Positions 20,923 through 36,518 of a DNA stretch of 55,968 nucleotides are shown piece by piece (the stretch's first letter is position 1; each line of letters starts with the position of its first letter). Below the pieces are notes generated by a model. It ran no database searches and was not told the origin of the DNA. It was given only the letters and a program-made list of their open reading frames with translations. This stretch comes from Seison nebaliae (Eukaryota; Rotifera; Pararotatoria; Seisonacea; Seisonidae). Location of the stretch: assembly GCA_023231475.1 (NCBI GenBank), contig JALJEE010000455.1:1-55968 (forward strand), in the 5' to 3' direction. The position numbers and the translations under genes are program-made.

Positions 20923-23900
20923 ATGATGAAGGATCTTCATCACAATGATAAAACGGAAATTCCCCGTCAATTATGTTTCCTTTGTAATTACGAGTTGGAG
21001 AAACGGAGAATTTTGAGATATCAGACAATTATTTATAAAATTTGTCGATGTAGATTGATGATCGATTATCAGTTTGTCGATTATATCATCATTTCGTTGC
21101 GTCATCTGATTTGTGGTGTTTGTTGTATAAAATTGTTTGTTCGATTCACTTATTTTTATTGGCGCACTAATGGATGGTCGAGAAATATCGAAGGGGAAAA
21201 TGATGTTCCATTTCTTCGATTTCTGGAAAGTAATGAGAAATCCAACACAATTTTCGAATGGTTCGTTAATGGTTTCATTCATTTCTATGACAAATTAAAA
21301 GAATCGAAACAATTCAATGGAGAAATGTGTTATGGACGTATAGATAAAATAATTCCGAAAGAAAAATCTTCCTCCAACGACAACGACGACAACGACGACG
21401 ACACAACTTTTACTCCGTATCAAATCCAACAAGAAATGAAATCGATCGCAACTAATTCTTGGGAATTCGATCGTGATATCTTCTGTCAAATATCTCAATT
21501 AATTGCTGAGACGAAAATCTTTTGTTTTCCTATCAATCTCCATATGCATTATGTATTAAGTAATCAGCAATTCTTGTTGGATGATGATGTTGAACAGGAG
21601 AAGAATGTTTCAGTGAAAAGAAAAATTTTAATGAAAACATTTAACGAATTAAATGGGAAAGAAGTAAAGAGATTACATCGAGAATTATTAAAGAATCGAA
21701 TGAATGATATTCTTCAATTTACTGAATATTCATCTGAAGAACAAAAAAAATCGCCTGAAAATACTTTATCGAAATATATGGCATTAACAGATGGAGAAAT
21801 GAGTTCAATTGAACAATCAAAATATCAATTATTTGGTAACATCCGTCAATATTATTCGATTGATAATTTCAATATTTTGGAAAATGGGAATGATCATAAT
21901 AAAATGAATAATAATGGAAGAAAAGGAGATGAATCAACAGACAACTCATCAGATTGTCATTCATATCTCATGGATTTCTTGTGTGGGAAAGATGATGATG
22001 CCAAATATTGGAAAGTGTTGAGAACGGGAGAAGTCGAACGAGAAATTGTAAGAATTCGAATGAGTAATGATAATAAATATATGTTAAAATTATCTCCATT
22101 TATAAAGAGATTTCCAGGAATAAATGAAAATAAATCCGTATCAAAATTAATGGATAATTCTCGATTATCTAAGAACTTTAAAGAAAATTTCGGTAAGAAT
22201 GCTAAACGTTATATGAGAGAAGAATTTCTCTTTGTTAATCGTCGTCGAAAAGATGAGAATCTCTCACATCTTTATCAGTCATTAGCTGAAACTATCGAAG
22301 TGTTGTTGAGTAAGAAGAAGATAGTGAGAACTGTTATTTATTGGGAGTTCGATATTCATTGGAAAGAAGAGGATTCATTATCATTGATTGAATATCGGAA
22401 AAGGAGTTATGCTGAAATCGAGAAGAATACACCAGGGAAATTGCTCATCATTTTTGGTTGGCATGAGAAAGAGCATTACGTGAAATATTATGAGAATAAT
22501 TTGTTGAAATTAAATGAAAGTTTTCCCTCCATTAATTGGAATGAGGATGAATCGATATTAGATATTGTTTTCTTGACATTGAATATAAATTATCAATTTC
22601 AATGTCTCTCAGCCATATATCTCTTTCAATTCTATCAATCCAATTATTACAATTGGTTATCGGATGAGAAAAGATCGAGATTAGAGAAAGCTATTATGAA
22701 AGGAGAATTTAATGAGAAGAGATTTATTCAATGGCTTCAAACGAACATGTTATCAAATGAATATGTTTTCCTTGAAATTTGGGTGAATCGACTTCTCGCA
22801 TTATTATGGAATGGTGGTCGTGATCGTGATGGTATTCGATTACGTGCTCTATTTCATGTTACTCTTCAATTACAACAATGGTTCCCTACACATGGTTCAT
22901 TGATTGTATTGTTGTTGGATAAAGGAATGAGAGTTTTATTGAAAGAGATCAGAAAATATTTCTTGGAAAAAATACGACGAATGGAAGAAGAGTTTAATGA
23001 TGAAATGGCAATTATTGTCATCAAGAATATTTCAGATACATATATCATTGTGAGGAATGTAAGTGAAATTTTAAATTATATATTTAATATTGATGATATA
23101 CAACCGCATAAAATGTCGGATGAACGACCGAAAAATTTGAATGTGAATGATCGTCAATTAATTTATTCGTTCAATTTCCATCATCAATTCATCCAATTAT
23201 TCACATTAATCTTCTTCAATCATGAAGGCGTTTATACGTGTTTGAGGAATGTTAGGAAATATGTGATTGAACGACGTAAACGATTATTGAATGATACGAA
23301 GAAGAAATCGAATGATAAGAATATTTTGAGGAATTTTTCTTTCCTTCTTTATCTCAATCAGATGTTACATATATTCCGAGATATTGTCATTGAAATCGAA
23401 GAAGATTTCAAAGTTTATTTCTTTTTGAAAAATCGACGTAAGAAGACGATTAAGGAATTGCGTGGTAAACGTCAATATGATCGATCGACGGAAATCAGCG
23501 TTTTAGAAGATTTTCATTCTGCTTTACAAATGTCTTATTTGTTGGCGTCGGAAAGATTAAAAATAAGTTTTCCTTATGAACCAAATTGTAAATCGAATGA
23601 AGAATATGATTATTATTGGTTGAATAAGATGGATCGATTAACGATTCATCAATTTCTCGATCAAGAACGTGTTAAAGATAAAATGTCAATGATTGAAGAT
23701 GAGACGACGGAAATGGTTCGACAATTAGTCTCCTTGTATATCGATATTGTTAATTATCGATCATTAAATGATTATTTAATGAATGAGATGATGGAATTCC
23801 CAGCATCAATATTAATCGTTAATTCGAAAAGTATCGATTGTCCATCTAAATCGGAAAATTTGAAAATGAACAAATCGAATTCACATGAAATGATAAAACG

Positions 23901-25708
23901 AGGAAAAAAGAAGAAACCACATCAAACTCGTCGTGAAAAGAAACAAGCAGCTCTCATTCAAGAGAATGGAATGGTTGAAAGTGATAAAGGTCGTAGTGTT
24001 GATTCTATTTATCATATGTTCAATGAACATCCACAAAATAATGATATTGTTCGTATTCCCATTATGGATATTGATAATGTTGATGGTGATGATGATGGAG
24101 AAGAATTGATGATTATAACTGATCGAACTAATATCGAATTAAAAGGTCGATTTCATAATTTGATTCGAGATGAAGATTTTCAAGCGGCTAATGAATTTCT
24201 TTCCGTATTCGTTTCCAAAGTTGATTACAAGAATAGTATTTTAGATCATGAACAACAATTCAAATTAAAAAAGAAACGATTACGAGAAAATCATTTGAAA
24301 AGTTTAAAACAATTAGCACAATTGGAAGAGCAGAAACATATGATGGAAGAGGAATATAATATTCTAGAGAAGAATCTCGAACAAAATGTTTCTGGAGATT
24401 GTGAAGAATTGAATGAAACAATTAATAATCAAACTGATCCATATTATCGGGAAATGTTAAAAAGGAAATCAGCAAAACATTTCCTTCATCAACAAGATTT
24501 GAGTGATGAGAAGGAAGCTGTTAATCTTTATTATCGAGAAACGAGAGCGACAACTTATAAAGAAGTGATTGGAAATCTTTTAGATTGCAATGAAGGAAAG
24601 AATGAAATGTCTGAAGATGATTTATCATTCGAAAATGAAATTGGTACATTATATAAACATCAAATTTATGAGACTAATATCAGAAAATTATGTGAGAAAT
24701 TTCGGAAACAATTACAACGAATTTATCAGTCTAATGATTTCAATGTTCTCTTCTTCTCCAATATTCTTTATGTTCTCGCCAGTTCAACATGTTCCTCTTT
24801 TTTCAAATCAGCAATCAAATGTGACGAAGGACGACAAATGTTATGGAATACATTCATCCATATGGATAATCGAACAGCGACATATTTATCGAAAGAATCA
24901 GATGATCCAGATAAAATGGCAAATCCGATCGATGAATTTGCAGAGATAAATCCGAGTGATTTTTTCGTCATTTTCCCCGAAAAAGAATTGGGTTGTAGTC
25001 TCATTTTAGATTACATTTCCAATTCGTCATATATCGATGATGAATTAAATAGTTTTATTTATGAATTTACGAAAAAGATTAATGAGATTAAATGTAAATA
25101 TTTGAAGAAATGTCGAGAGAAGAATGGGAAATTAACGGACGAGAATCTCACTGAGAAATTTCATTCGTTTAATCCATTAAAATGTCGAAATGTGAATTGT
25201 GAACAATTTGAACATTCGAAAATCGATTGTCCTTATCGTTCTTATTCATTAGACGATTTCATTCATTCATATCAACATCATCAACATTTTCTGGTAGTTC
25301 AAACGGTTCTCGAATACATATCAGATAATGATGTCACATCATTCATTCATGGATTGAAAGATAATTATTTCATACAAGAACGACAAATATTTCCGATGAA
25401 ATCAATTCGAGACAAATGGAATATTAATAATCGCTTTTATTCTCATCATCATCGACAATTTGATGGAGTGGTTGTACATTTTGCTAATTTCATGAATTAT
25501 GATTCGAACGCAATTTCACCAAATGACGACATCGATTTAGATAGAACATTAACAGAATCAGATAATTATGATTTGGATGATGTGATTCTCAATAAAAAGT
25601 TTTTGATGAGTTACCAAAAAAATGAAGGGAAAATGGCCAATGATTCTAATTCGATAAACACCACAACAATTACAACAGCTACGAGTGAGAAAATAAATAA
25701 TTCTAAAG

Positions 25709-25755
<47 letters not shown>

Positions 25756-28700
25756 TCTACTTATCATAAAAAGGACATCATAAGATGGACAAAAATTAAT
25801 GATTTGATGGAACACGATCAGGGAGCAATTCGTCGACGATGTTCCTTCACATCTGACGAATCAAGTTCGGATGATTTGGAGAATGTGGATAATTCATCCA
25901 TGTCCAAATCAATCGATATCAATAACACCACCATTCCAAATATTTCTTCACTTTCTGCTGATCAAATTCCAGCTGCTCCACAATTCTTATCATCAACAAT
26001 TCAACCGATAATTCCAATTACTGTACCAACTGCTACAGCATCAACGATTCAACCAACAATACCCACAACATCAACAATGGCAAATGGATCACAGAAGTTG
26101 AATAAGAAAGAAACGTTATTGGAATCATTTGGAACGAAATGTCGTCAAATGAAATCTCGATTCACTCCCGATCAATATCGACAATTGGAGAAAGAGATCA
26201 GAACAACTCTTGGCAAAGACGTTTTAGGAGATCATGCACTCAATGAATTGATTGAGGAGCAAGTACCAGTAAAAACGTCGAAAGGATTCATTTCAATTGT
26301 GGAATTTCTACGAGCGATGGAGAAGATTTCCGAAGATTATCATAAATTACGATTCTTTCAACGTTTCAATGAACGAATGTACATTTTAAATGAAATTGAT
26401 TGTGTCATCAGTTCATCATCATATTATTTAGAAGATATGATTCATAACAATAAAGACGATGATTATTATCCATGTTGTACAATTCTGTGCACAGATGTTG
26501 CACATCAAATTGATCCGAAAATTGTCAAACGATCCACATCAAATAAACGTCTATGTATTTGTCAATGTTATTCTTGTAAATCGTTGAGAAGTTTAACGAT
26601 CAATGATGATTCGTTACCTCAAAGTAGTTGTTTCGCTTATCAACATGAGAAACAAACGTATTTCGCTTTCAGTAAACAATCGATAGAAATGAGTCAATTG
26701 AATGGAAATGTTTTATTAGAACCACATTTACCAACGTCATTCTTATTTGATTTGAATCATGAATGTAATTCCTCATTACAAGTGTCATTACATTTCGATA
26801 AATCACCAAAGAATCATATTAATGCAAATATCTTCAATGATTCTCCATTATCTTCTCCATATAATTCGCCAGTGAAAGTTTCGAAAAATCCTTCTCCGAA
26901 AACTCGACGAAGAATGCCAAATTGGGAAATGAATGAAAAACGACGATCGTTAGTGAAGAATAATTTCATTGTATCTCACACAATGAATCATTATGAATTT
27001 GATGAGAATTCTTCTTTTCGACATACACATTCTTTCAAAGATAATTTTAATTTGAGAACGGATTTCTATTTTAATCTCGAACATGTTGTTACTAATGATG
27101 TCAATGCTCGATTTATGAAACATCAATTAGTCATCGAATTTCTTTATCGACGATGGCTCATTCGAGATCTCTCAACATTATTTGATGGTGGAAATTTCTT
27201 CCGTTTCTTCCTCGTTTATAAACCGTTATTAATATGTCTCTTATCGAATAATCGACAAATTATTTCCGATTATATTCCTAATCTCTCCAAACAATTCTCA
27301 TGTTCATGTCCAATCGATGATGGATTGATTGAAGATCTCGATAATAATTTGATGAATTTAGCCAAAATCTCATCAATCAACGAATTCCAACAATGGCCAT
27401 TAACCTTCATGATGGATCAAGATGATATTAAACGATTTATCGCATTCGTCAATCGATTAACTTCCGACGAGTTCTTAACCGAAGTCAAAGAAGAAGGAGA
27501 TCGTGCAAAAAAGAATCGACAAGTGACACAATTGACGAAAAGTCAAAGTAAATTGGAAAGACGTCGAAATGTGAAGAGGAAAGCAAGAATGGATTTGAAA
27601 GTTTCTCGAATGCTCCAACGACAACAGAAATTGAAACAACAAACAGAAGATCAATCTTGTTCATTTGAGAAGAGACGTCGATTAAATGGATTCGAATTAA
27701 ATCATTTAACTGATGAGACTTATCAAGTTCTCATGAATATTGGAACAATGTTCGATATGAATAACATCGTTCATTTATCATATATTTGGTGTTATTGTTT
27801 AAATATGAATGAGAAATTACGATGTCATATTATGAATGCAATATTTTTCCAACCATCACTTGATATTCCTACACCTTTCCTTTATCATGTCTCTCATGCC
27901 AATAAATATTCGATAAGTAAATCATCTTCATCATTATCCAGTTCTATCTCATCCAATTGTTCGTCGTCATCTAATAATACTTTATTGAGATATGTCTGTA
28001 ATCGAGTATGTGAAGAATTTTATCGACGATCAATTGGTGAATATCAAATATTCTCTCTCAACTTATTACATTTCCCTTTAGATGGTAATATGGATTCAAT
28101 GAAATTCAAAAATGCTTGTTCCGTTAAACAATTCTCTCAATCATCAACCATTCGTTCAACCGATGAGAAACGAAAACAGAAACAAACAAATAAAAAACAA
28201 AATGAATCACCGTCACCGTCTACGAATTTGAATGATTCGTCTGGTACATGTGGAAGTAAGAAGGAATTTATTGCGAAATATTTCGGATATGAAAATGTGA
28301 AAAATATAAATTCCGGTAGTTTACTTCCATTACATAATTTGTCGAATAAATTCAACTTATTTGCACCACGTTTGACGGAAGAAGAACAGAAAAAACAATA
28401 TGGTAACGAATCGTTAAGTGATGCTGGTGATTCGAAGGAATGTATGAAAATGATGAATGATCTTATTCGCAGGAAAGAGATATCGATTATGAAAAATTTC
28501 GATTCATTCATGTTCCACACGAAATATCGTCGACGAATGTTCGATTGTTATCAGATGGCGATTATTGAACATTTTGTCATTTCATTTTTCCATATCCGAA
28601 AAACATTGAAACCATTATCTAATGGTAAATTAAGAAATAATCAATCAACATCAAGTGTTGTCGAAGATGACGTTCTTCAAAAAGACAATCAAGAAAATGG

Positions 28701-31700
28701 TCAAAGAAATGGAAAGAATATTTCTTCTCGAAATAATGGTAGATATGTTCGTCGTAAAGGAAATAATGGAGGAACAAAAATCGAACATTCAACAACAACA
28801 ACATCAACATCAACATCGGTGATGACGACTTCAAATTCATCGGAATCGAATTTGAAGAATATTTCATCACCAACTTCCGTTAAACAAAGTTCGATTATTG
28901 ATTCATTATCATTATCTGGTACGTCATCATCATCGAAAAACGGTGGTGATAATGATCTTGTAAATGAGAAAGAGAAAGATAATAATACTTCATCTGTCAC
29001 TACGAGAACAACGATGATCGAATCGAATGATAATAAATCGAGCAGAGAAATTGAATCGAAAATACAACGAACGACGACAACTGTCAAAAGAATGATATCA
29101 ACAAATGATACAACAGGAGAACGAGAATTATCGGAGAATAAAAGTAAACTTGTTAATCAATTAAAAGAAGGTTCAAGAGATATGGCTAATTTCGATGCTG
29201 ATTTATTGAGAACGACAATCGAATTGGAGAAATTGAAAAAGAATGGTAATGCGAATAGTGAGGAAGTAAATGCAAAAATAAAAGAATTGAATAATAATAT
29301 GATTAATTCATTGACGGAATTGAAGAGAAATTTCTCTCGAATTAAATCATCAACTCGACGTTCACTTAATCAACAACCGTTATCATCCGATTGTAATCAA
29401 TCATCGTCTAATTCTTCTAATTTATTGACACCAACGCGAAATTCAACAATACGGAAATCAATGTGTAATAAACGGAAAATTTCACCAGAATCTGATAATA
29501 CTGATTATTCCACCGTTATTTCGACATCAGTGAAAACATCATCTCAGATCTTGATATCAGGAATCTCTCAAATGAGAATGATTTATGATTCAGTTGTTCA
29601 ATCTAACTTGTCTGACGTTCCACAAAATCCCAAATCTCGACGATCTATCGCTGAAATTATTGACGAACGATTAATCATTTTCAGTTGGTTGAAAACGTTG
29701 AGTCATCATATCATCATGATCAATGTATTTAAAATTGTTACAAATTTTACAATTTATCAAGTTGATCGATTAACTTTGTTGTTGTTGGATGGTTTCCTCA
29801 ATACGAAATCATTAATTGGAAATTGTTCAGATGATAATCTTACCAGTTTGGTGATTGATCGAACTCAAACGATTATTATGAAGAATAATTATCGATCTCT
29901 TATCCTTTCTCATTGTACGCCATGTGAGATTTGGAAAGAGAATGGTCAATTAGTTCAAACCATCATCGAACCACTCATCAATGAGAAGAAAAGAAGTTGT
30001 ATGGGAAATATTGATGATTTCCTCCTTCATTTCACTTATTCTTTTAGTGAGAGAACATTAACGGAGAAACTCAATCCAGAGAAATTGAGATATATTTGTA
30101 AATTGGTCATTCAATTATCGAATTTTATTGAGAATAATATTCAATTGACACGAAATAATTTTCAACAAATCATTCAAAATTCTTCTGGTATCATTAAACA
30201 ATATTTCGAAGATATTTTAGCAAATTATTTCGATTATGAAAATTCGACGGATAGTACATTTACTGATCTTTTAAATTTGATGAATGAGAAAGAGAAGAAT
30301 CGATTAATTCATACGTTCAATGATCATAGATGTCAACAATTACGTGAATTGTTAAATCATGAAGCACGACGTAAAGCTGCATTACAATCTACTACAATAA
30401 ATAAAGAAGAAAATGATTCGTTAATATTACCGTCTCTTATTGAGAAATCATCATCGTCATCAAAAGTTGATGCATTATCTATTCGAATTTGTGGTGATTC
30501 TAAATCAGGAGTGTTCGATTATTTTAGAAATTTTAAAGTTTCTGAAACTTATTTGTTGAAATTGAAAGCGATCATCATAAAACATAAAGCGGCGATTATA
30601 ATGAGAGAGAATGCGAAGAAGAATTCGAAAGAACAATCTGTGAAAAAATCGATAGAGCAGATGAAAGCGAAAAGATTGAATGAAGTGAAGAAAGAAGAAA
30701 AATTGAATTGTTCGAATAAGAAGAATATTCCACCGAAAACGAATGAGAAAGTATTAAAAGAAATTAAAGTGAAAAGTATTGAAAAGAAAGAGAAAAAAGA
30801 GATTGGAGAAATTGAATTAGATAAAACTCAAGAATTAATACAAAATAATAATTTGACATCATTCATGTATAATCCAGCTGATTGTCATCCAAATATTAAA
30901 GAATTGAAAGAACAAGCGAAATTGAAAAGAAAAAAGAATCCTTGTGCTTGTTCAAGTATCTCAGCAATGGAAGAGATTCTTTTCCCTGAAGATTGGTTGC
31001 CACATCTTCATTTGAATTTGTTGAGTCAATTCAAATATTGTATGGAAGGTCATTTAAATGAGAAGAGAAAAGAATGTTTAAAATTGACAAATAATTTATC
31101 AATCGTCGATTCGAAAGTTAAAACGGAAACATCCAGTATTAAAAGACGAGGAAAAAAAGTCTTTTATCCATTAAATACTAACACTGCCGCTTATCAACAA
31201 CAACAACAACAACAATTATTGGAGAGGAAACAATTGCAAGAGAAACGTTTAGAATTGGAGAAATGTATTGATGAATTGAAAGAGATTCAGAAACAATTGG
31301 AAGCAATTCCCAATTATATTGAACGACATGAAAATGTGTCGATGGAATTGTTGAAGAGACAAAAGCGAATAAAGAATTGTGAAGTTTTAACTGATTGGTT
31401 ACGAGTGAGGAATGAGGATGATGTTCAACGTCAAACAATTTTTGATTTACCCCATATCTCCAACTCTTATCATTTCCCCTTTATTCATATACGATTGTTG
31501 AATGTGGATGTGATAAAACTTTATGAGAAATTGAAAGATTTTCAAATTTTATCAACATCCGATTTCACTCACAAATTCTTCACCATTCAACAAAATGGAG
31601 ATAAATTCTATCAATTCCTCTTTCTCACTCAGATTCGAGTGGAACATATCGATAAATTAATTTGTTCCACTCTTTGTACACCAAAATATTCGCAGCGATT

Positions 31701-34700
31701 TCTTTGTTATTTGAAAACGAAAAAAATCAAAAATAAAAATCTTCAACATTTCCAAATTGGACATGATGATTTGAAACATTTTAATAGTGTCGAAAAGAAT
31801 GTTTGTTCATGTTGTTTCTGTAGTATGTATGGCAATACTCCTTCCGTCAATTGTCCTTTTCAATTCCTTTATCCGAAAATTGTGAAACAATTACATTGTC
31901 TTCCCACTTGTGCATGTAAGATCGATTCGGTGGCACATGCAACTTTATGTTTCGGTTCTACCACATGGAAATCGCCGCGATTAGTTCATTTCATTCGAAT
32001 TCTTTATTGGTATATGAACTTCAAACAAATGTATTCAATGGCCATTACATCATCATCAGTATCGTCATCATATTCGACGAGTTGTTATCTATCGAAAAAT
32101 AGTCAGAAGAAATCGATAAATAATAATAATAATAATAATGGTAAGAAGATCGTAAAAAATGGAAAAGGAGATCATTGGAAATCGATGGATTCGTTAAATG
32201 GAATTCCATTAAAAGAATTAGCAGAATTCGTTAAAATTCTTTGGATTAACGCTCCAGAAATTGTTAGTAAATTAATTCAATTGAAAATGCTTTATGCAAG
32301 AGAAGGTGAACAAATTTGTTTTGAATATTCAGAGATCGATTATTTCCTCCAATATTGTCAAGTTGATGGTTTCTTTTTTGGAAAGAAGAAAGAACAAATC
32401 AATTCCGATTTTTATGATATTTCTAAGAAATTAATAAAAGGAGATTTTCTCACCGAAAACGTCATTAATGATTCTCATATACTCTTCCAAATGCCTTATG
32501 TGAAATGGCATACTGATAATCATTATCTTCCACGACATTGCACTGATCAATGTTGGAGATTATATGCAAATATGTTTAACGGTATTCTACTTTCCAAGCC
32601 ATCACCAATATCAGCCAAAATGCTTCCCTCATTATCCACTGCAAATAATTCTTCGAAAAATATTTTGTTGTCAACATCATCATTATCGAATCAATTGCCG
32701 AAGAAACCATCAACAAATCGTCAGAAGATAATTGTTACAGATAAGAAAAAATCGAAATTGAATAAAAACAAAAAGAATTCGGATGTTGATGATGTTGTAA
32801 AATTATCTAAGAATTCCATTACCAAATCCTCATCTCCCAAAGGTCCAATTATTACAGAAGTCATCACACAACCATCGAAATGTTTAGTCAAATCGAAAAC
32901 GACGTCCATCTGTTCATCCTCAACGTCTTTAGCATCTTCTGATACGATAGAAGCTTTCAAGAATGATATGCCAAAGAAAAGAAGAAAAATTAAATCGAAA
33001 AGTTAAATATTCTCTCTAAATTATTTTTTTGTTTAAATTTTCTTTCTTAAATTAACAAATAGATGATCCTCCATTGAAGAATGGACATTCGAACATTCAC
33101 TCAATAAAAGATAATTCAATAAAACCTTCGAAAAAGAAGGAAATCCCACAAAAAGATTCATCTAAATTAATCAAGAAAATTGAAATTGAAGAAGATAAAG
33201 GAATGATCAATTCAAAAAAAGTTCTATCAACTGCGTCTGAAGTAAAAATTCAAAAAGTTTTTTTCTTAATTATTTTTTGATAAAAGAAATTCTTTCTCGA
33301 TGTTAATTAAAGGTGGAAAGTGAAATCGAAGAGAAACAATCGAATCAGTTAGGAAATAAGAAAAGAATTCTTGTCGACAATAGTCAACAAACGACAGATG
33401 ATACGAAAAGTTTGCTCTCATTTATTCTTTTCAATAAATTCGAGTGTATAGTTAGAAAAAATTTTTCGGAAACAAAACGACGTCGAATCTCTATCAATTT
33501 GGATAAAGATATTTTGGATAAAATGGCTCGGAAAAGGAAAGAGATTATGAAACACATCAAAGTTGATGATAATTCGAAATTACAAATTGAGAAATTGTTT
33601 TCGGTATTGAAAACGGGACGTGTTTCATTTACCATAACTGATTGTCCAGAGAAGATGACGAATGCTGAATCGAATGAAGAAATAAAGATCGATAATATTG
33701 ATATTGAAACTGATGATTCAGGAAGCGATTGGGAAACTGATGATTCTGACGAGAATATGAATAATAAAGATAAAGATAATGATGATGATGAAAAGGATGA
33801 TAAGAATAAGAATAAAGATGTGGAAGAAGATCATAAAAGTGAAAAATCAGAAAGTGAACGTGAAGAAACATGTCCGGAATCTGATGAATCGTTTCGTACT
33901 GTTCAATATCATGAAGAATCTGAAGAGAACAACGAATCTAATGAAGAAGATGTTGATGATGATAAAGATGATGATGACGTTGAGGAAGAAGGAGAAGATG
34001 ATGATGATGATATTATATGTGATGTTAATTGTCAATGTGAGCTATTAGCGGAATATGAATATGAGATAAAGAAGATGGAAGAATTTTCCAATTTTCTTGA
34101 TGACGATCGATTCATGGCATTGATGCAGAAAGAACTAGTTCGAATGAATGAAATTCATATACTTGAAACGAAATTGAAAGAAAGAAACAAAAAGAAATTA
34201 TTTGGAAATATCGAATTAAATAATCATTCAATTTATCCTGATTCAAATAAACCAAATTTAGGAGATCGATCGTTAAGAGATATCATTCGAGAATCACAAG
34301 AAATGAGGAAGATTACTGAAAAGAATGAATTGGAATTGATGAAAGACGTGAAACGATTAATGGTTCTAAGACATTCGATATCATTCGAAACGGAAGAGAA
34401 TAACCAACCGACAACATCGTCAAATAAAATAAAGAAAAAGAACCATCAAGAGCCACAACGTTTTCAACAAAAAAATACTTTATTAAATGCTCGTACAGGA
34501 AAGAGGAGACGACGAGAACAATTTCTGTTAGTTCACTTTATTTCAACAAGTTCTTCCCAAATCTCACAACTGTTCGTAAGTAATTCGTCATTCAGAATTT
34601 GCAATTCAAACATTTCTGTCTATTTTCAAATTATATTGTCTTTTTTCCATTCTTATAGTAATTATTGGAATTGGGATGGATTGTCCAGCGATTATGAAGT

Positions 34701-34845
34701 GAAAGATTTGGCGACGCTAAACAGAGATGATCATCCATTATTGAATTGGGATATCATTTGTAAAAGAGGAAAACCGAAATTCCAACATCTGGTCCATCGA
34801 GTGAAAGAAGATTCGAAGTTGAGAATTCCAACTTATGGTTTTTAG
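20923..34845 (+). CDS. Giant protein of about 4557 residues with Cys clusters, tentatively FAM193-like
   Basis: Exon 1 is a single 12,079-nt open frame (20923-33001), followed by exons 33063-33256, 33313-34526 and 34659-34845. All junctions have GT/AG and agreeing phase, with introns of 61, 56 and 132 nt. A TGA directly precedes the start ATG. Visible features are a Cys pair LCFLCNYEL near residue 20 and CGVCC near 65, and helical stretches such as LLALLWNGGRDRDGIRLRAL near 630. There is a run of 13-15 Asn near 1600 and Ser/Thr-rich linkers at 2600-2750. A short Gln run lies near 3425, with the Cys clusters CACSS, CSCCFCSMYGN (near 3627) and LPTCACK (near 3660). Exon 3 has a strongly acidic tract with ICDVNCQCELL after it. 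The CSCCFC-x-x-x-G pattern recalls vertebrate FAM193 proteins, but the rest is not recognised, so function is unknown. No membrane helices. An AATAAA at 34963 lies 118 nt past the stop. Codon use is uniformly AT-rich, like its neighbours. Confidence 0.8.
25711..25754. repeat. AAT trinucleotide run coding for poly-Asn in the giant gene
   Basis: A nearly pure AAT run inside exon 1 encodes the longest Asn tract. Unlike the Thr tract at 5.3-5.6 kb it uses a single codon, so it is probably a slippage-prone microsatellite tolerated in a disordered linker. Confidence 0.85.
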
Positions 34846-34962
34846 AGAAGAACGTCAATTACGAATCTCATACGAAAGAAAACTAATCGCACTTGTTGAT
34901 GTATAGTTTATTTACGGATACTCCATTGATGTCGAAGAATACTTTAGGGAAGTTGTGGAGGA

Positions 34963-34968
34963 AATAAA
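34963..34968 (+). terminator. AATAAA polyadenylation signal of the giant gene
   Basis: Canonical hexamer about 118 nt downstream of the last stop codon on the coding strand. Confidence 0.5.
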
Positions 34969-36429
34969 TTTTTATATTATATTATTTCGAAATTAACTAA
35001 CTGACTATCGTTGACTTTGATTGAGCTCGTGTCTGTATAACCGTTTCAATTCAACAAATCGTAGAGATTGTGCATTTGGAGAATATTTTGTTGAAAGTCA
35101 TCCTAGTAAAATTATGTGGAATAAATTCTTTCCCATTAACTTCACTTTTCCTCTCAAATATTTATCTGGAATTTCCTTGCAGCGAATTACATTTCATCTA
35201 CATTAATTTATATCTTCCACGATGAAATTCTCATTAATAAAGTAAAAAGATTATTCTTTGATGATTTTCGATTTTGTTTATAAATGCAATTGTGCACATT
35301 AACATTCTGAAGGAATTAAAGAAGATTTGATAAGACGAAACCAATTAGCTAGGTTAAGTAGCAAGTTAGTCAATAAATTAGGTAGCTAAGTAACTGGTTA
35401 GTCGAACTGGGTAGTATTACTGCTCTTTAGTTCATAAATATTTTTATTTCGAAGATCGACTGCATATTAGTTGTTGTGGAGAAGTTGATTGAATTTGTCA
35501 GACATGTGTTGGTGAGTAAGTAATGATGGGAAGTAAATACGTGTTGGAAGAATTGAATAATTGATTTATTGAAATATAAATAAATTTTCAGGTGTATTGT
35601 TTGGGAAATGATTATAATTGTTTTATGAGTTTCAATTGAACTATTTTTTAACAATTAAAAATAATTAGCCATCTTTTTTGTAGATTAGTCTAGAATGGAG
35701 AGTGCAGTGATAGGGGGAAAGAAGGAATGTTGTTGAAGAATCTTTCAGGTAATAGTTCTACTTACTCGAAGAGAACGATTCTAATCGTTCAATTTCGTTA
35801 ATGGTAAGAACATTACTCCATTAAACAAATAGAAAATGATTGAAAGAAAACATTCCACTCTAATCATTACTTGTGCACGATTTAGTAGAATTGATGGAGG
35901 AAATATTGTCCGCATCATTTCATCATTACATTTCTAAAATCAGATTTGGAACTTTCGTGATGTTTTCTCACTTTCGGATTTGATTTAATGATGATTTCTT
36001 TCAAGGATGATGTAATAGTAACCAACGACATCAACAGGAACATAGTTATAATAAGAATAATTAAAATTATTATCATTTGTTGATATCATTATGATAATAA
36101 TTATTTTCGCCTCTTGCTTTTCATCATCATCGACGACGACGAGTGGGAAGTAGAGAAGAATTAAGAAGAAAAAGTGATTCAAGTGTGATTATGTTTTGTT
36201 TCATGATATGTTCATAAAATTATTTGAAAAAGAAAATTCTTCTTTCATCATCTTTCTTCTTCGAGATACTTCATACTTTCTTTCCTTTATTTCCCATTCC
36301 GTTACTACTACATATATATCATTACCAGCTAATCCTTCTTTATTAGTGAGCAGAAAATAAATTAAATTCTTTAATCACTTCCATTTTTTAAAATTCAATC
36401 ACTATCGGTCGTTCCAAACATTATATATC

Positions 36430-36470
36430 ATTATTATTATTATTATTATTATTACTATTATTATTATTAC

Positions 36471-36517
<47 letters not shown>
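36430..36517. repeat. ATT trinucleotide microsatellite
   Basis: About 88 bp of ATT with a few ACT interruptions, in non-coding DNA. A simple repeat, useful as a marker. Confidence 0.9.
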
Positions 36518-36518
<1 letters not shown>

